Shown here in pieces: positions 13,048-25,381 of a stretch of 64,000 bases of DNA. The translations under genes and the position numbers were made by a program. This DNA comes from Homalodisca vitripennis (taxonomy: Eukaryota > Arthropoda > Insecta > Hemiptera > Cicadellidae). The notes beneath the pieces were generated by a model. It searched no databases. It was not told the DNA's origin and worked only from the letters and a program-made list of their open reading frames with translations. The stretch spans positions 188,922,501 through 188,986,500 of the forward strand of contig NC_060210.1 of assembly GCF_021130785.1 (NCBI RefSeq), read 5' to 3'. Position 1 is the stretch's first letter; each line of letters opens with the position of its first letter.

Positions 13048-13176
13048 CTGATTTATTGAGGCATATATCATCCACAAATGCACAATAGCCCGAGAAAGTC
13101 TTCCCGGAGTGTTTACTTGGGCTAAACGCACAAACTTTCTCATTGACGTTTTCAGTACATGGAAGTTGACAGATAT
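13048..13176 (-). CDS. Kazal-like serine-protease-inhibitor domain exon
   Basis: A 129-base exon on the minus strand, bounded by an acceptor ending aaacag and a donor gtgcgt. It is open throughout in one frame and is a symmetric phase 1-1 exon, as is common for extracellular modules. The residues run DICQLPC, NEKVCAF, then FSGYCAF and DICLNKS: five cysteines with a VCA step and an F-x-x-x-C step. That spacing resembles insect Kazal-type inhibitor domains and vasotab-like small secreted proteins, which bind serine proteases or have diverged roles. The usual reactive-site loop would lie after the second cysteine. I could not find the signal-peptide exon. If spliced to the candidate exon at 11479-11524 the protein would stop three residues later. 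The exon spans the right side of the duplication junction, and its first 62 bases are also seen at the left window edge. Confidence 0.55.
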
Positions 13177-13464
13177 CTGTTTTACTCAGTACACCTGCTG
13201 TATAACTCAATCGTGTCAATAAAATAATATATCAGCTGTCTGGGATCACATTTTATTTTTAAGACTTAAGCAGAAAGGTTAACACGCATTTGTGATGTTC
13301 TGGATCCCTGCAGCAGCTCAATTGATTAGAGAACACATTTTGACGTCTCCAGTGTGGTGGTGAGACAGATGTGTTCTCAACACCCTGACATAAACTAAGA
13401 ATGGTTTAAGATGTGGTCTAAAAGAAGACCAAAGCGTTCTCTTTCTCTGGGTCTTATGTGTAAT

Positions 13465-13484
13465 TATATATATATATATATATA
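13465..13484. repeat. TA microsatellite (copy 2 allele, about 10 repeats)
   Basis: Counterpart of the TA run at 350-414, flanked by the same unique sequence but about three times shorter. Confidence 0.95.
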
Positions 13485-13738
13485 AAACTTAAGCCTTTAC
13501 AAAAAAAAAATCATGGAATTTTACTAAATTTCATCGAGGTCTTGCCAAAACACTAGTAAAAGCCTATCGTTTGGTTCTAAAGGTATTTTCCAGCCTCTAT
13601 GCTACAGGCAGGGGCTGAAAAAAATGGAGGTGGCAAGTAACTATTTTAATTCCGATAATCCAGAGTACAAACGAATGGCTGTTGTCTGAATTTTAAACAA
13701 AATATTTCTTCAAAGAGAACAATTTCCTCATAATCGGT

Positions 13739-13978
13739 GAAAAGTAAGTATGTGTAATTTAACCGTGTACAGTTAGAGCTAAGAAGCCCTATTTAACACT
13801 TAACTCAGGGACCAACGGCTTAAATGTGATTACGAACTACCGCTAAGAGCTCAGCAGACGGGCAAAAACATGATCCTTTCTGTCGCTCAGCGGCCACTCA
13901 TCCAAGCAGCAGCCACGCACGACGTTGCTTGATTCTGTTATCTTGCGATAACCGCCGTGCCGACTACACTGCACCATT
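13739..13978 (-). mobile_element. 5S-rRNA-derived SINE (copy in duplication unit 2)
   Basis: Same insertion as 669-908, carried along by the segmental duplication and differing by a few substitutions. It therefore counts as one insertion event, not two. Confidence 0.8.
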
Positions 13979-16124
13979 GGCAACATGGGCAGAGGTAACA
14001 TTAACATGGATGGACCCAGGGCCAGGGTGTGTTATTCTGTCGATCTCTATGGTCTAACCACCAGAATAAGTGTAGACACTCTGAGTAACTTTGTCCTACG
14101 AAGAACAGACAGTGTTCTAGAAACAGCGGATAGTGGTTATCGCAGTCTATGTTACAATATGTGGGCCTCGCACGGGAAAATTCCAAAGAGAAAGCCACTT
14201 GAGATAAATTATAATGCTCCAGTACAAGATTACATTTGAAGTAAGCCACCCTCCGAACAAGTGTAATGGTTTTAAAGAAGTAACAAAACACTTTTAACAA
14301 TAGATTTCGGAGACTTGATAAATAAGTCGCCTTATAAAGAATCTTTATTTAATAGTTAATCCAGAAATATAGTGCCCATCGTATATACAAAATAGTGATT
14401 AAAGTTTTTCGTCAATATGTATAGTAATGGGTTTCTTTCCAATGTAGCTAGCTGAGTTCTGCAAAAGTAATCGTGTCCCTTTCAGCTAAATAAATCAGCT
14501 GATTTGTCCTTTCCTCCCAAACATTACTCAACAATTCCCTATGTTTACATGGAAAAAATTCTTTCCCTCTATAAGCTATTGAATTTTACAGAGTGATTCC
14601 GTTATTTGTTTTGACAGTCCTATGTTCAAAAAGCTTATTTTAACACCAAAGTGAATTATAAATTAGTGTTACGTTTCCTTACGGAAGGATAATTATTAGT
14701 TGGTTTTTTTTATCGTGATAAAAAGTAGGCTATCGTTCAATACTCGTATTGAAATTGTAATCAACTAATTGTTACCTTAAAATTTAGGCATAGCTGTTCC
14801 GGGAGTGGGGTTAGTGCAATACTGCATAGAACCAAAGCCTGAAACGTCATGTGGGTACCCCAAAGTAGCAGCTCGGGCATGACAAGGCTGGGGAGGTAAG
14901 CTTTTGCATGCATTTCCGTATCAAAATTCTGCACTAAAGGTTCAATGTTTCACCTTAATAATCAGTGGGAAGGAACATTCTAAAACAGGTTTCACACACA
15001 GTTCTCTCTGAATACAGGTTACAGTAAGAAGGCAGTTCTCCTGATGAAGCCAAGATCAGAATAGTTTGTGGCAGACGGAGAACTTTTGCGATGGCGGAGG
15101 CACGAGTGGTGAATGCCTTGACAACCACTAACGCCAGTCCTAGTCCTTCCTTCCTACTTTATGACAATTCTTCACAGCTACCTTAGAGACAGTTCATGAA
15201 TGGAATACAGCTGATTCGTTACGCCGAAAGGAGATCACGGCAGGTGCACTTGAGGAATCTGTCTTGATTTTAGATCTCTGGAGTTTTACATTTGGGGGTA
15301 TTCTACTTTCTACCTAAAGAGATACGTGGACGATATCGCCACAGTTATTACTACCACGATGACTAGTGAGTGGTTACTTGATCAAGTTATGATGAGAATG
15401 TTATTGTGGATGAGATGCTGATTTTTATTGTCTATCCCAGAAGTAAGATGGACACCTCCATCTGGATTCTAGTATCGGTAAGGTATCGAGACAAAAATAC
15501 AGCATGAAGTATCTCGTCGTGAAGCTTGCTTCTTAGAAGATGAAATACAAAAGAGAGAAATAATTGGGATCTTTGTTGCTAAAATTTAGATCTATTTTAG
15601 TAGGAGCTCTATGAGGGCTGATTAGGCGCCCTATTAATAGCCCGCAGAAAATATCAAGAGATAGAGCAATGCCTATAATGTGGATGAGCATCTCGTACTG
15701 CTTATTATTTAGTGAAATGCTTTTGCCCAGTATTCTACTCATAGTAATGATAGTATATAATATACTTTTTTTATTCTATTTTACTAATGATTTTTTTGAC
15801 GTGCTTCGCTGGAATGTGACTATCTTTCCCCTTCTTCGGTTAATCTCAATAGTATAAAGCACCTGAGATGGTTTCAAAAGACGTTTAGCAAAAGTATGAT
15901 TTGGTCCATCTGGTTTTTTTACATGCCTAAGTTACCATCGATTATCCATCTGTAGGGACTGAAGCCTGTGCTAGCGTGATGAGTGATTGTGATCCTCGTA
16001 CTTGGGACAACGCCTGGACCGGACTCCAAGCAGCTTTTGGGTAGGTTTGAACCTTTTCTTTCCCTACTTTACTTCTTTCTGTCCTTTATTTTTTATGTAT
16101 TAACATCTCCCAATCCTGACGAAA

Positions 16125-16225
16125 GGATAGGTCCTCGCAAAGTTGTGTTATACCTTTTTTAACCTATAACGATGGCAAAAGTCCCAAATCCTGGTATCCT
16201 TTCAAATCGTCCATCGTCGATAACA
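16125..16225 (+). repeat. Dispersed repeat, probable LINE 3' UTR piece (copy B)
   Basis: Duplicate of 2684-2784 within the second large copy. An ORF that opens downstream in copy 1 (2741-3058) is closed here by an in-frame TAA, so it is not a conserved gene. Confidence 0.5.
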
Positions 16226-16711
16226 AACAAGCCAAAGAACTTAATTTACTGTCGAAAAAGAAATTGTGATGTTATTATTTTATCATTGCATAAATCTATA
16301 ATTTAAAATACGATGAATTCAAACCCATTGTTACGTGAACAGCAAAATGTGAAAGTCGATGAAAGAGCTAAGGCAGCATTAAAACAGTTTTTCAATAATA
16401 AAGCAAGCACAGTACATAAACTTAGATTACAAGGTAAAACTCACCTGTCAGAGCAAGAAACAAAAGTATCTGGAAGTTCATGGAGATAACTGAAGAAACA
16501 CGATGCTACAGAAAGCTCCTCGACTGTAAAGTATATATATGTATCAATAACCTTATTAATATGATAGAAAACTGTAATATGGTTGCAAAATCATTGTATT
16601 ACGATTGCAAGGATCTGTAGTAATAGCTTTATTTTCATGCACAGATTTAGTGTATTAAATTTGCTTCTAATTTAATCATAATTTAATAAATATTTGTCAT
16701 ATATTCTTATA

Positions 16712-18354
16712 CACTGAGGTGCAAAAAAAGTGGGACGCACGGTTTTTTCTTAAATGCCTTTAGCTTAAATCAACTTGTTGGGCATGAATCGTGTTTACGT
16801 AAATAAATATAGTGTATGAGTTCCACTTCTAAGTGAAAACCGCTAATTTCCCTATAAAAATTTGACAAACCTGTTCATTAGTCTCATTCTGCATGTCTGT
16901 TATTGTAATAATGTACTTGTCTATTCTTATCAAGCCAAATCTTGACCTTTGTACATCTCTGTTGGCCACCATATCCTCATTCATGTTTCTGATTGTAACT
17001 TAATACAGTTGTAGTTATTAAGTTGCAATTCATTTTTTACTTTTAAAATGCCTCTTTCACCAGTGTATGCGGCTAGAATGGTGGCTAGAGTAGTTGAAAA
17101 TGGCAATAGCGTGCGTCAGGTGGCTGAGATAACAGGATTTTCACGTTCAAGCATAAATAGAGCTGTTATTCGATTCAGGTTAACTGGTAGTTATGGTAGA
17201 AGGCCCGGATCCGGTCGTAGCCGAGCAACTAGTGCTAGGGATGATCGGTTTATTGTTTCATTGAGTCTACGAAATCGGTTTCCAACTTCTTTTGAACTGG
17301 CAAATGACCTTGGGATGGTTCGGGAAGTGAATATTAGCAGATGAACTGTAAGAAGAAGGTTGCAGGAAAGACAATTAAATGCTTGTCGGCCTGCCACTGG
17401 CCCAAGACTGACCGCACCTCATCGGCAAGCTCGTTTGCGATTTGCATGAAACCACTTAAACTGAACTATTGGCCAGTGGAGTCGAGTATTATTCTCTGAC
17501 GAGTCCAGATTCTCTCTCAGATCACCTGATGGTCGGCAAAGGGTGTGGAGAAGGCGAGGTGAGCGATATGCGTAATGTAACATATCACTCAGGGACAGTT
17601 TCAATGGTGGCTCTATCATGGTGTGGGGCGGAATACGTATCAAGGGAAGCTCGAACGGACTTAGTTGTTTTTGATAGAGGAGCTTTAAATGGTCAGAGGT
17701 ATGTCGAAGAGGTTCTAGCAGAACATGTTACAGTTTATGCAGGATTTGTTGGGCCAGATTTTGTTTTCATGCATGACAATGACGACCCCATACTGCTAGA
17801 GTGGTGCAAGACTACCTTCAGGATGTGCAAATTAGTACGATGGAGTGGCCAGCACGTAGCCCAGATCTAAATCCAATAGAAAATATCTGGGACCAGATTG
17901 GGAGAGCAATTAGAAGTCAACGTGGCGAGCTGCTAACTTTGGATCAACTTCGACAGGCTGTACAGGCAGAATGGAACAATATTGGTCAACAGAACATACA
18001 GAACGTGATTGACAGCATGCCTAGGCGGCTGGAAGCTGTCATCAGATCTCGGGGAGGAAATACGAGGTACTGAACTTTACTGAAATGGGAAAACATAAAA
18101 CCCACCAAGTGTTTTAAAAGAACTCCTTGAAAAGAACACTATTACTCAATTGTGTGGATTTTTGTTGGGTATGAACACATTATTTTTCTTTTTTTTTTTT
18201 AATTAAAACATAATACATTTTAAGTAACCGATTTGATTTTTTGTGTTTTAGGTTATTTCTTGAGAGTAATATTGTGTTCAAGTTGGTTTAAACTAAGAAA
18301 ATAAAAAAGATATTAAACGAAAATAGAGTGTCCCACTCTTTTTGCATCTTAGTG
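16712..18354 (+). mobile_element. Tc1/mariner-family DNA transposon, degraded (copy 2)
   Basis: A 1643-bp sister of the element at 3279, with TA flanks at 16710-16711 and 18355-18356 and the same inverted repeats. Because it sits at the same place in the duplicated segment it inserted before the duplication. It keeps the 31 bp near 16850 that copy 1 lost. Confidence 0.93.
17048..18073 (+). pseudogene. Tc1-type transposase pseudogene (copy 2)
   Basis: Better preserved than copy 1. From the ATG at 17048 the frame runs through the helix-turn-helix and GRRPGSGRSR linker to about 17340, where a frameshift occurs. The LFSDESRF first-Asp motif lies near 17490 and the second Asp in MHDN at about 17772-17783. 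Just after that a one-base deletion breaks the ARPH motif. The NPIENIWDQ segment with the catalytic Glu survives near 17870-17890. The Asp-to-Glu spacing is 34 residues, the DD34E signature of Tc1 transposases. The C-terminus ends at the stop 18071-18073. The lesions differ from copy 1, so decay continued after duplication. Confidence 0.92.
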
Positions 18355-19319
18355 TATTATTATAAGAATTAACTATCACTGAGTAAAAACAAAGATCAAA
18401 CACATACTCGTATGACAATAATAAATACCAAAACACAAGTGTTAGGTAATATAACACTGCAATATGATAATACCATAAGTCGATGGATTTTATCTTGGAA
18501 GTATAAATAAATAAGAGGAAAAATTATTCCAGTTTGTATTAATAGAAGAATTATTTTAGAAAAATTAGCATTTCTTATTAAGTTACTGAAAAATACCCAT
18601 ATGATCGTTGAAACATGTAAACATGTAAAACTTTCATGTAAGCGAATTACAGGGGAAGCGGAAAACGGAGGATATAAAAAGCAAGTTGCAGAGAGATCAA
18701 CAAGCTTAAGAAATCTTACTTTGAGGACATAATTGGACAAATGAAATGTATACGTATAGAGATGTGTAGGAAGGCCTAGACAACGGACAGAGATTAGTGG
18801 CTAGTCTGAAAAGGTTCAACTTTCAAGACATTGATAATGAATAAAGCTCATATTACTGTAACCTGAACTCACTGTTTTTCTTCGTAAAAAAATATATCAT
18901 TACTAAGTTTCTCAGCTATTGAAGTCTATTTACGAACAGACCTGAACATTGCAAATTTTAATCCGCTTCTTAAAAAATAAAATACTCACTCGATAAGATT
19001 TGTTAATAATATACGCCAAAATAGAATTTGATTTCAAACACGACTTCAAAAATTTTAAAAACAGGTGTTTTCTAAGATATTAAGAAATCCGCAAGAGATT
19101 AATTTTAAATGAAATAAAAAGTTTTAGAATCAATTATGTACTGGAAAATGTATTATTAGGACTATTATCAACTTTATTGGTACACGTTGTATAGAGTTCT
19201 AAACATTTATTTACCATTATTAAATTCCTTTACAAAATATAATTGAAATAAAATTATTGTAAACTATTGTTAAATCACGTCTTGGCTAAAGTAACTTGTG
19301 CTGAAGCGGTGTGATAGTA

Positions 19320-19990
19320 AAGTTTTTATAATTTTAACTAATTATGCATGCAAATTATAGCTGCCGAGATCTTGCTCAAACTGCTGTTATTTAGAAGCCA
19401 TTTCCCTGTCATAAACAATACTTGTATAATTAATTGTCCTCAAATCGATGTAACCCATTTGTCTTCTAACAATTGACATGGAAACTAAATAATATCCAAG
19501 TTTCTCCATCGAGGGTTCACTTTTGGGTTGTTTTATACCTTCCAATTGAACCTTCCCTGGGCACCGCAAAAACCTATTTTAATTTAAATCTGGGCAAGTT
19601 TATGGATGTCTAAGTGCGGCACGTTACTAACCGAAAATGCCGAGATTCTGGGATGCAAGGGTATGTAGTTCGATAGGTCTAGTCTTTTGCTGGAGATGAC
19701 TGTTGGAGTTGGTAGGGTTCCCTAAGAGTCAAAAGTTTTTGCTAGCCTAGACATAAGGGCGTGTCAAACCCTGCCTGCTTTGAATAAAGAGGCTTGTTCA
19801 GAAATGGCTTCTACCTCTTCCGAGGAGACATGCCTATGATTAATGCTCTAAATTCTTCATATACCTCGACAGGAGGCGGCCACTACCCCCAACCTTGCCC
19901 AACCAGAATATCCTGTGACTCCGGAAGCAGTGCAAAAAGTCCTTATAATAATAGGTGCAATTTGTAAGCTTGTCCTAATAGAAAATTTAA
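19320..19990. repeat. Dispersed repeat family X, copy 2
   Basis: Duplicate of 5826-6490. A 60-residue frame on the minus strand (19387-19569) is intact here but frameshifted in the first copy. Confidence 0.7.
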
Positions 19991-20284
19991 AAAAACCAAA
20001 ATTATAGTGGATTCATCAAGTGTGGAAAATAATGTCCCGTCCACAGAGTGGTGGTCCCCTAGACTGTTACCAATCGGGAAGAGAAACAGGGGAAAGTCTA
20101 CAATGTGAATTCACATAATTAGGCACCCCGAGTTTACAACCGGTCAGTCTAGCCTTGGTCTTTTCCTTATTTTATAGAGCGATCCTTGGCATGGTGAAAG
20201 ATCCGTCTCTTTAAAGACGACGATTTCAAATGGTCTACCACCGGTCATACTAGTGAAAACTCGTTTACTAATACGCTATTTACT

Positions 20285-20780
20285 GCATGCTAACCGGCCT
20301 GTCACTACGCCACAGCTGTGGTGGGCGACGCAATCACTCTCAACACTCGGTGAATGGGCTACAGTTGACCGCAAGTGTACCAGCCTGTCACTACGTCTCG
20401 GCAATGGTGGGCGGCGCATCACTCTCAACACTCGGTGAATGGGCTACAGTTGACCACAAGTGTACCGGCCTGTCACTACGTCTCGGCAATGGTGGGCGGC
20501 GCATCACTCTCAACACTCGGTGAATGGGCTACAGTTGACCGCATGTGAACCGGCCTGTCACTACGTCACGGCAATGGTGGACGGCGCTTCACTCTCAACT
20601 CTCGGTGAATGGGCTACAGTTGACCGCATGTGAACCGGCCTGTCACTACGTCACGGCAATGGTGGACGGCGCTTCACTCTCAACTCTCGGTGAATGGGCT
20701 ACAGTTGACCGCATGTGAACCGGCCTGTCACTACGTCACGGCAATGGTGGACGGAGTTTCACTCTCAACACTCGGTGAAC
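20285..20780. repeat. 85-bp minisatellite, copy 2
   Basis: Same array in the second large copy; phase markers at 20342, 20427, 20512, 20597, 20682 and 20767. The first three units here carry aacactc and gtctcgg variants absent from the equivalent units of copy 1, so the arrays were rearranged or homogenised differently after the duplication. Short open frames at 20253-20523 are by-products of the repeat. Confidence 0.97.
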
Positions 20781-23639
20781 TAGTAAAGACGTCACATTGA
20801 GGTTAATTAGGACCAAACAACAGAATTAGCTAGTGCTGTTCTAGGTCCTATTAAAGGTAGTACTAGGTCTGTCCCTCGAATCTTTTGCGTTAAAAACCAA
20901 CTAAACTGTTTACTTAGAACATGTTCAGTGTAAGAAATTCTCCAAAAAGCACAAGTATATTTTTGCTTACAAATATAAATTTGTATACATTGTCTAGAAA
21001 TAAAAAATATGTTGCACTGATTGTAAATAATTCGTCTATGTTGACAGCGCTGACTTGAAAATATAAAATTTACAAACAAAACAAATAGTTTGTAAAACAA
21101 TTGACTCTCAAGATTTGTTGACCCGTTAGACAGACGAAGTTGCAATTAATCGTATGTAATACAGTACATAAGTGACGTATGTATTTCTTAGCACAGCATG
21201 TTGTTGATTGTTGTTGGTTGTGTGTTTAAAACGAGCTTAATTGATATGTTGGAAAACCGCAGCTAGTAGCGGTTGTGTGTAATGTGTGTCCTTCATTTTG
21301 TAATTAGATTTTATCTAAAACTAAGCTTTATACTTGCATAATTTTAAATTTTATGTAGTTTTGTAAAAATTGGCTGAGAGATTCCTGTGTTCGATATCTT
21401 CAACAACTGTTCTATTTGAGAGATGCCATCTGTACCCACTACTCTTATAGTATAAAGAGGCTATACGGTTATTTACTTTAAAATTAAATTTCAATATCCT
21501 TAGTAATTTAAGCTGGCAAAACTCTTAAGAATGAAAGTGGTGTATTTTTCTTATTTAACTAAAACAGTAAACTATTTACCTAAAGACAGACTAATGCAAA
21601 TATACATTTCAGATCATCAGATTATATTGGTGGTATAAAATGGCACTAATCGTAGTGAACGTTCTTGGAATCTGAGGCTGAATATTCTTAATCTGCGCTT
21701 GAAGAAGCGAATTAGAAGTAATATTAAGAGAAGCTATCTTCTTCATGATAAAACAAGCCATTTTCAATGACTGGTCTTTGAACCCGTGGTTTGTTATATC
21801 CACGCAGTGTTTGACAACATAAAATATAAAACATTACCAGACGCTGCACCGAGAGGATGGTGAACTGGAGCTTAATTCAGCATTCACACTGAATAAACCC
21901 TTCAACCTCTCTCACTATAGCTCTCTCACGTTATATGAGAAAACTGGGTTGCTCCATCGTGCTTAGAGATCGTGGTTATCACATCATAGTGCACTCAATT
22001 GTGCACCTGATAAAAAAATGAGGATAGCTCTTCACCTAGATTACACTATATTTTGTTGTGTGAGTGTCTCTGACGTCGAAACTATGTAACGAGTTCGTTA
22101 TGAGCTTCTTCGTCGCCGAATTTTTAGGATCTCTTCAGGTGAAGATGACCCAGATTTTACGAGGGAAGTCTGTTAAAGCATCAGATCCCAGACGCTACAC
22201 CAAGAAGTAGGTGAACTAGATCTTAATTCAATATACCGTGAATTTTTATTTTTCACAATTTTCTGCAGATTCCAGTTCAAAGCTTTTTTGCTCCCCTGCC
22301 CTCGTCCTTATAATCACTGAATTCATTTACTTAGTCACTTTATTTCTACATTTTCTAAAATGGTTATTCCGTTAAACATTCGTAAACATCAAGGTCATTT
22401 ACATCTTGTCTAACGGTTTTTAGAAATTTTCTCCGTTTGAAAACTTTTATGTGTAACCGAATAAGAGTTGAATATTTAGGCTAATATGTTTTTTAGTTAT
22501 ACTCGTATAGCTACCTAATTAAATTGAATTTTGGTTCTTTTTGAAGTTTCAATGAAAGATTTATTGGAATAATCAAAATGTGGAAGTAACATTCAGGACA
22601 ATTTGTAAAATTAATAACTCATCTGATGGTACATTGTTTGTATTTCAATAACTTTCATCGTCAAAGTTAATTTAACAAATATATTTTAAATGCTAGTCAA
22701 TAACTTTATTTGTGTTATTTTCATCAAGTATATTTTCAGATTACGTAACACGTTAAACATTTACGTTAAACACATTAAATTATTTCAGTACTTGTCTTTC
22801 TAAATATTTAATGTGCGATTTTAACTAACCTTCACAAAAAATTACTTATATAATGAAGTCTGATATAAAATGAATTAATGACTTCAGGGCTCATTAGGTT
22901 TATACAGTAAATATACGTCACCAATTATAATTTTATGCAGTTAATTAAATTCTAAAGATATTCATTTAACTTCGGATGTTTTGGCACCAACTATGAATTT
23001 GAACCAAATTATTGTTCACGCTACTCAACTGCAAATAAAACATTTTGGATTAAAATTACGAAAGTAGTGTGTTTTTTTTAAACGTGCGAAACTAAAGGTT
23101 TATAATTTTCTTATCCACAAAGATGAATTCATATGAAATGATTCAAAACAAAGGGTCGTATATATTCATCTCACTGACAAATAAAGAACAAAGTTAGCAG
23201 GTGTGCAAAGTCACAGTCGATCTGTAACAATTTGTGGGAAAGGTGAAGGTCGACTCAGCCACGATCAAAGTTGAACGGCCCGGGGAGGGTTGTTACTTAT
23301 CGGTCTCCAATAAGACTGGTGGCTGTCTTGTCCTTTGACACACGAACCACCCTTATCTCTGTACCCTTTGACATTTGGAGCGTCATGAGATCAAACGAGT
23401 TTTTATTTAATGTTATGACTTGCGTAGTAATTAAGAGTTCTTTTGTTATTGACTTCATTCAAAATATAAGCTGCAACTGATAATAAAATACTCCTTCCGG
23501 TACAGTATGAACAAATGTAGATTTTATGTAAAATCATCATTTTGAATTTTTCAATCAAAGATATGTAATAGTAATTATCGAAATTGATATTATTGTAATT
23601 TAAATGGCTGTTACATTAAGCAATATTATTTATTATTAA

Positions 23640-23702
23640 GGTGTCCCTCTGGGATCAATATTGGTGCCAGTCCTCTTCCTTATTTATGAAGAGTTCATGA
23701 TG
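23640..23702 (+). pseudogene. Non-LTR reverse transcriptase scrap (copy 2)
   Basis: Duplicate of the fragment at 10097-10159, here reading GVPLGSILVPVLFLIYEEF and so one residue closer to the usual LF form. Confidence 0.65.
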
Positions 23703-24724
23703 GTCCACTGGGAAGAAAGTATATGAATATTATAAATGATACTCAGAGTGAACCTCTCAGTTCTGATATAACTTAAAACAACATACTCCTTCCGAATTTT
23801 ATGTGCAATCCTCATTTTGAACTAGACAGTTGAAGATGCTTAATAGTTTTCATTAGCTGATATTATAAAAATAAATGCAAATAATTTTTGAATTTAAAAA
23901 TATATATAAATAGTTATAAACACAGAACATTGTTTTTTTTTTGTTTACCTAGCTCTTAAACTCAGTTTTTTTTAGAGATTATCATCATATTGAACCTAAA
24001 TAAACATTTAATTGTATATCCAATGAAGTAATCTAACGTAAGTCTACAGAATCTCAGTGGCCTTGAATGAAGCGCTGCTGCTATTGATTCAGATATGCTA
24101 ATACACAATTGTACAGCAGACGGGATTGCTGGCATACTTGTGATTGCGAGTCTGGAAAGTTATGAAAAGTTTGCTGCCGTCACACATAAATTGCTCGCTA
24201 GCGACAGAAATGTTGCATAAATAAAGCAACGTGACCTACTTAGCGCAGAACGTGACTTTTATCAGCACGAGACCATGTTCTGGTTCACACATATTTATAA
24301 AGGTTTTCTGGGTTATTTACTTTAAGTATAGGGCACAATTCATTGTCGCTTGGGCTCAGGGTGTTAACACTGTACATTTTTTGTTATTAAAAATTGCTAC
24401 ATAAACCTCAAGGCCTAAACTTTACTGTACAATAAATGTTACACATTAAATCTTCCAGATAGCTGCTTTCAACTTTAAGTATTATAAAGAATCCTATATA
24501 TTTTTATAATCCTTCAAAAAATTGTGAAAGGGTGTAACTTAAAAAATGTTAAAAGAGGAGACCCCATTGTCATTCCTTCATGTTAACAATAGGCTTTATC
24601 TTTTAATTCTAATAATGGCAAACAATAAATGATTACGATTGCCGAAATTTTAGTTATGTTTTACCACTCCATTGGAGTTCTTTATTTGTTTCGGGGAATG
24701 TTATTGGTAAAAGGATATCAGTTC

Positions 24725-25350
24725 TCTTTATAATTTTAACAAACTAAGACATCAAGCAAACTGTAGCTGACAAGATTTCGCTCACGCTGCTTTTATTTAG
24801 AAACCATTCTCCTGTTATAAGAAATACTTGTATTATTGTCCTCAAGTCATTGAAACCTTTTTGTCTTCTAACAATTAACATGGAAACTAAATCAAATCCA
24901 AGTTTCTCCAGGAGGGTTCACTTCTGGCTGGTTTATACTTTCCATTTGAACCTACTACTGGGCACAGCAAAAAAACTATGTGTTAACACTTACGTCTGAG
25001 CAACCTTATGGAGCGGCACATCACTAACCGAAAATGTCGAGATTCAGGGGTGTAAGGGTAATTCGACAGGTGTAGTCTACTACGGAAGATGACTGTTTGA
25101 GCTGGTGGGGTTCCTTCCCTGTGTCAGAGGTTCTTGTTAGCCTCAAAAAGGTTGTGTCATTTCTGCCAGCTTTGTAGGTGGGGGGGGGGAGGGAGACATG
25201 ACTTTAAGACTAGTGCCCTAAATTATTCTTCATATATCTATAGGAGGCGGCCCCTTCTCCCAACCGTACCCATCCTGAATATCCATGTCACTCCAGAAGC
25301 AGCGCAAAGTCCTTATGGGGCTAGGTGCAATTTATAAACTTCTTGTCCTA
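24725..25350. repeat. Dispersed repeat family X, diverged copy 3
   Basis: Colinear with 5826-6490 over about 600 bp but with many substitutions and indels; shared landmarks include gtcttctaacaatt, catggaaactaaat, ccaagtttctcc and cactaaccgaaaatg. It begins only 400 bp beyond the end of the second large copy, yet is much older than that duplication. It is either an independent dispersed copy or the remnant of an older tandem unit. It contains a run of nine G near 25183. Confidence 0.75.
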
Positions 25351-25381
25351 AGAGAACAAACCGATTTATAAGTTTTTAATA

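Larger units (their letters stand above)
13115..24325. repeat. Large direct duplication, copy 2
   Basis: Second copy of the segment at 1-10768. The offset grows from 13114 at the left to about 13557 at the right because this copy retains extra sequence, notably 14076-14429. It lacks about 25 bp near 21652 that copy 1 has at 8095-8119; there the copy 1 sequence carries a short direct repeat (gtagtgaa), which suggests slippage. Nothing obvious at either end resembles a transposon terminus. Confidence 0.95.

Noticed and set aside
13985..14300. Overlapping frames of 84 (plus) and 99 (minus) codons
   Set aside because: Most of this block is missing from the sister copy, no splice context or motif is visible, and both strands are open at once.
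20253..20523. Plus-strand frames of 61 and 78 codons
   Set aside because: They lie in the 85-bp minisatellite, whose period is not a multiple of three, and are closed or shifted in the sister array.
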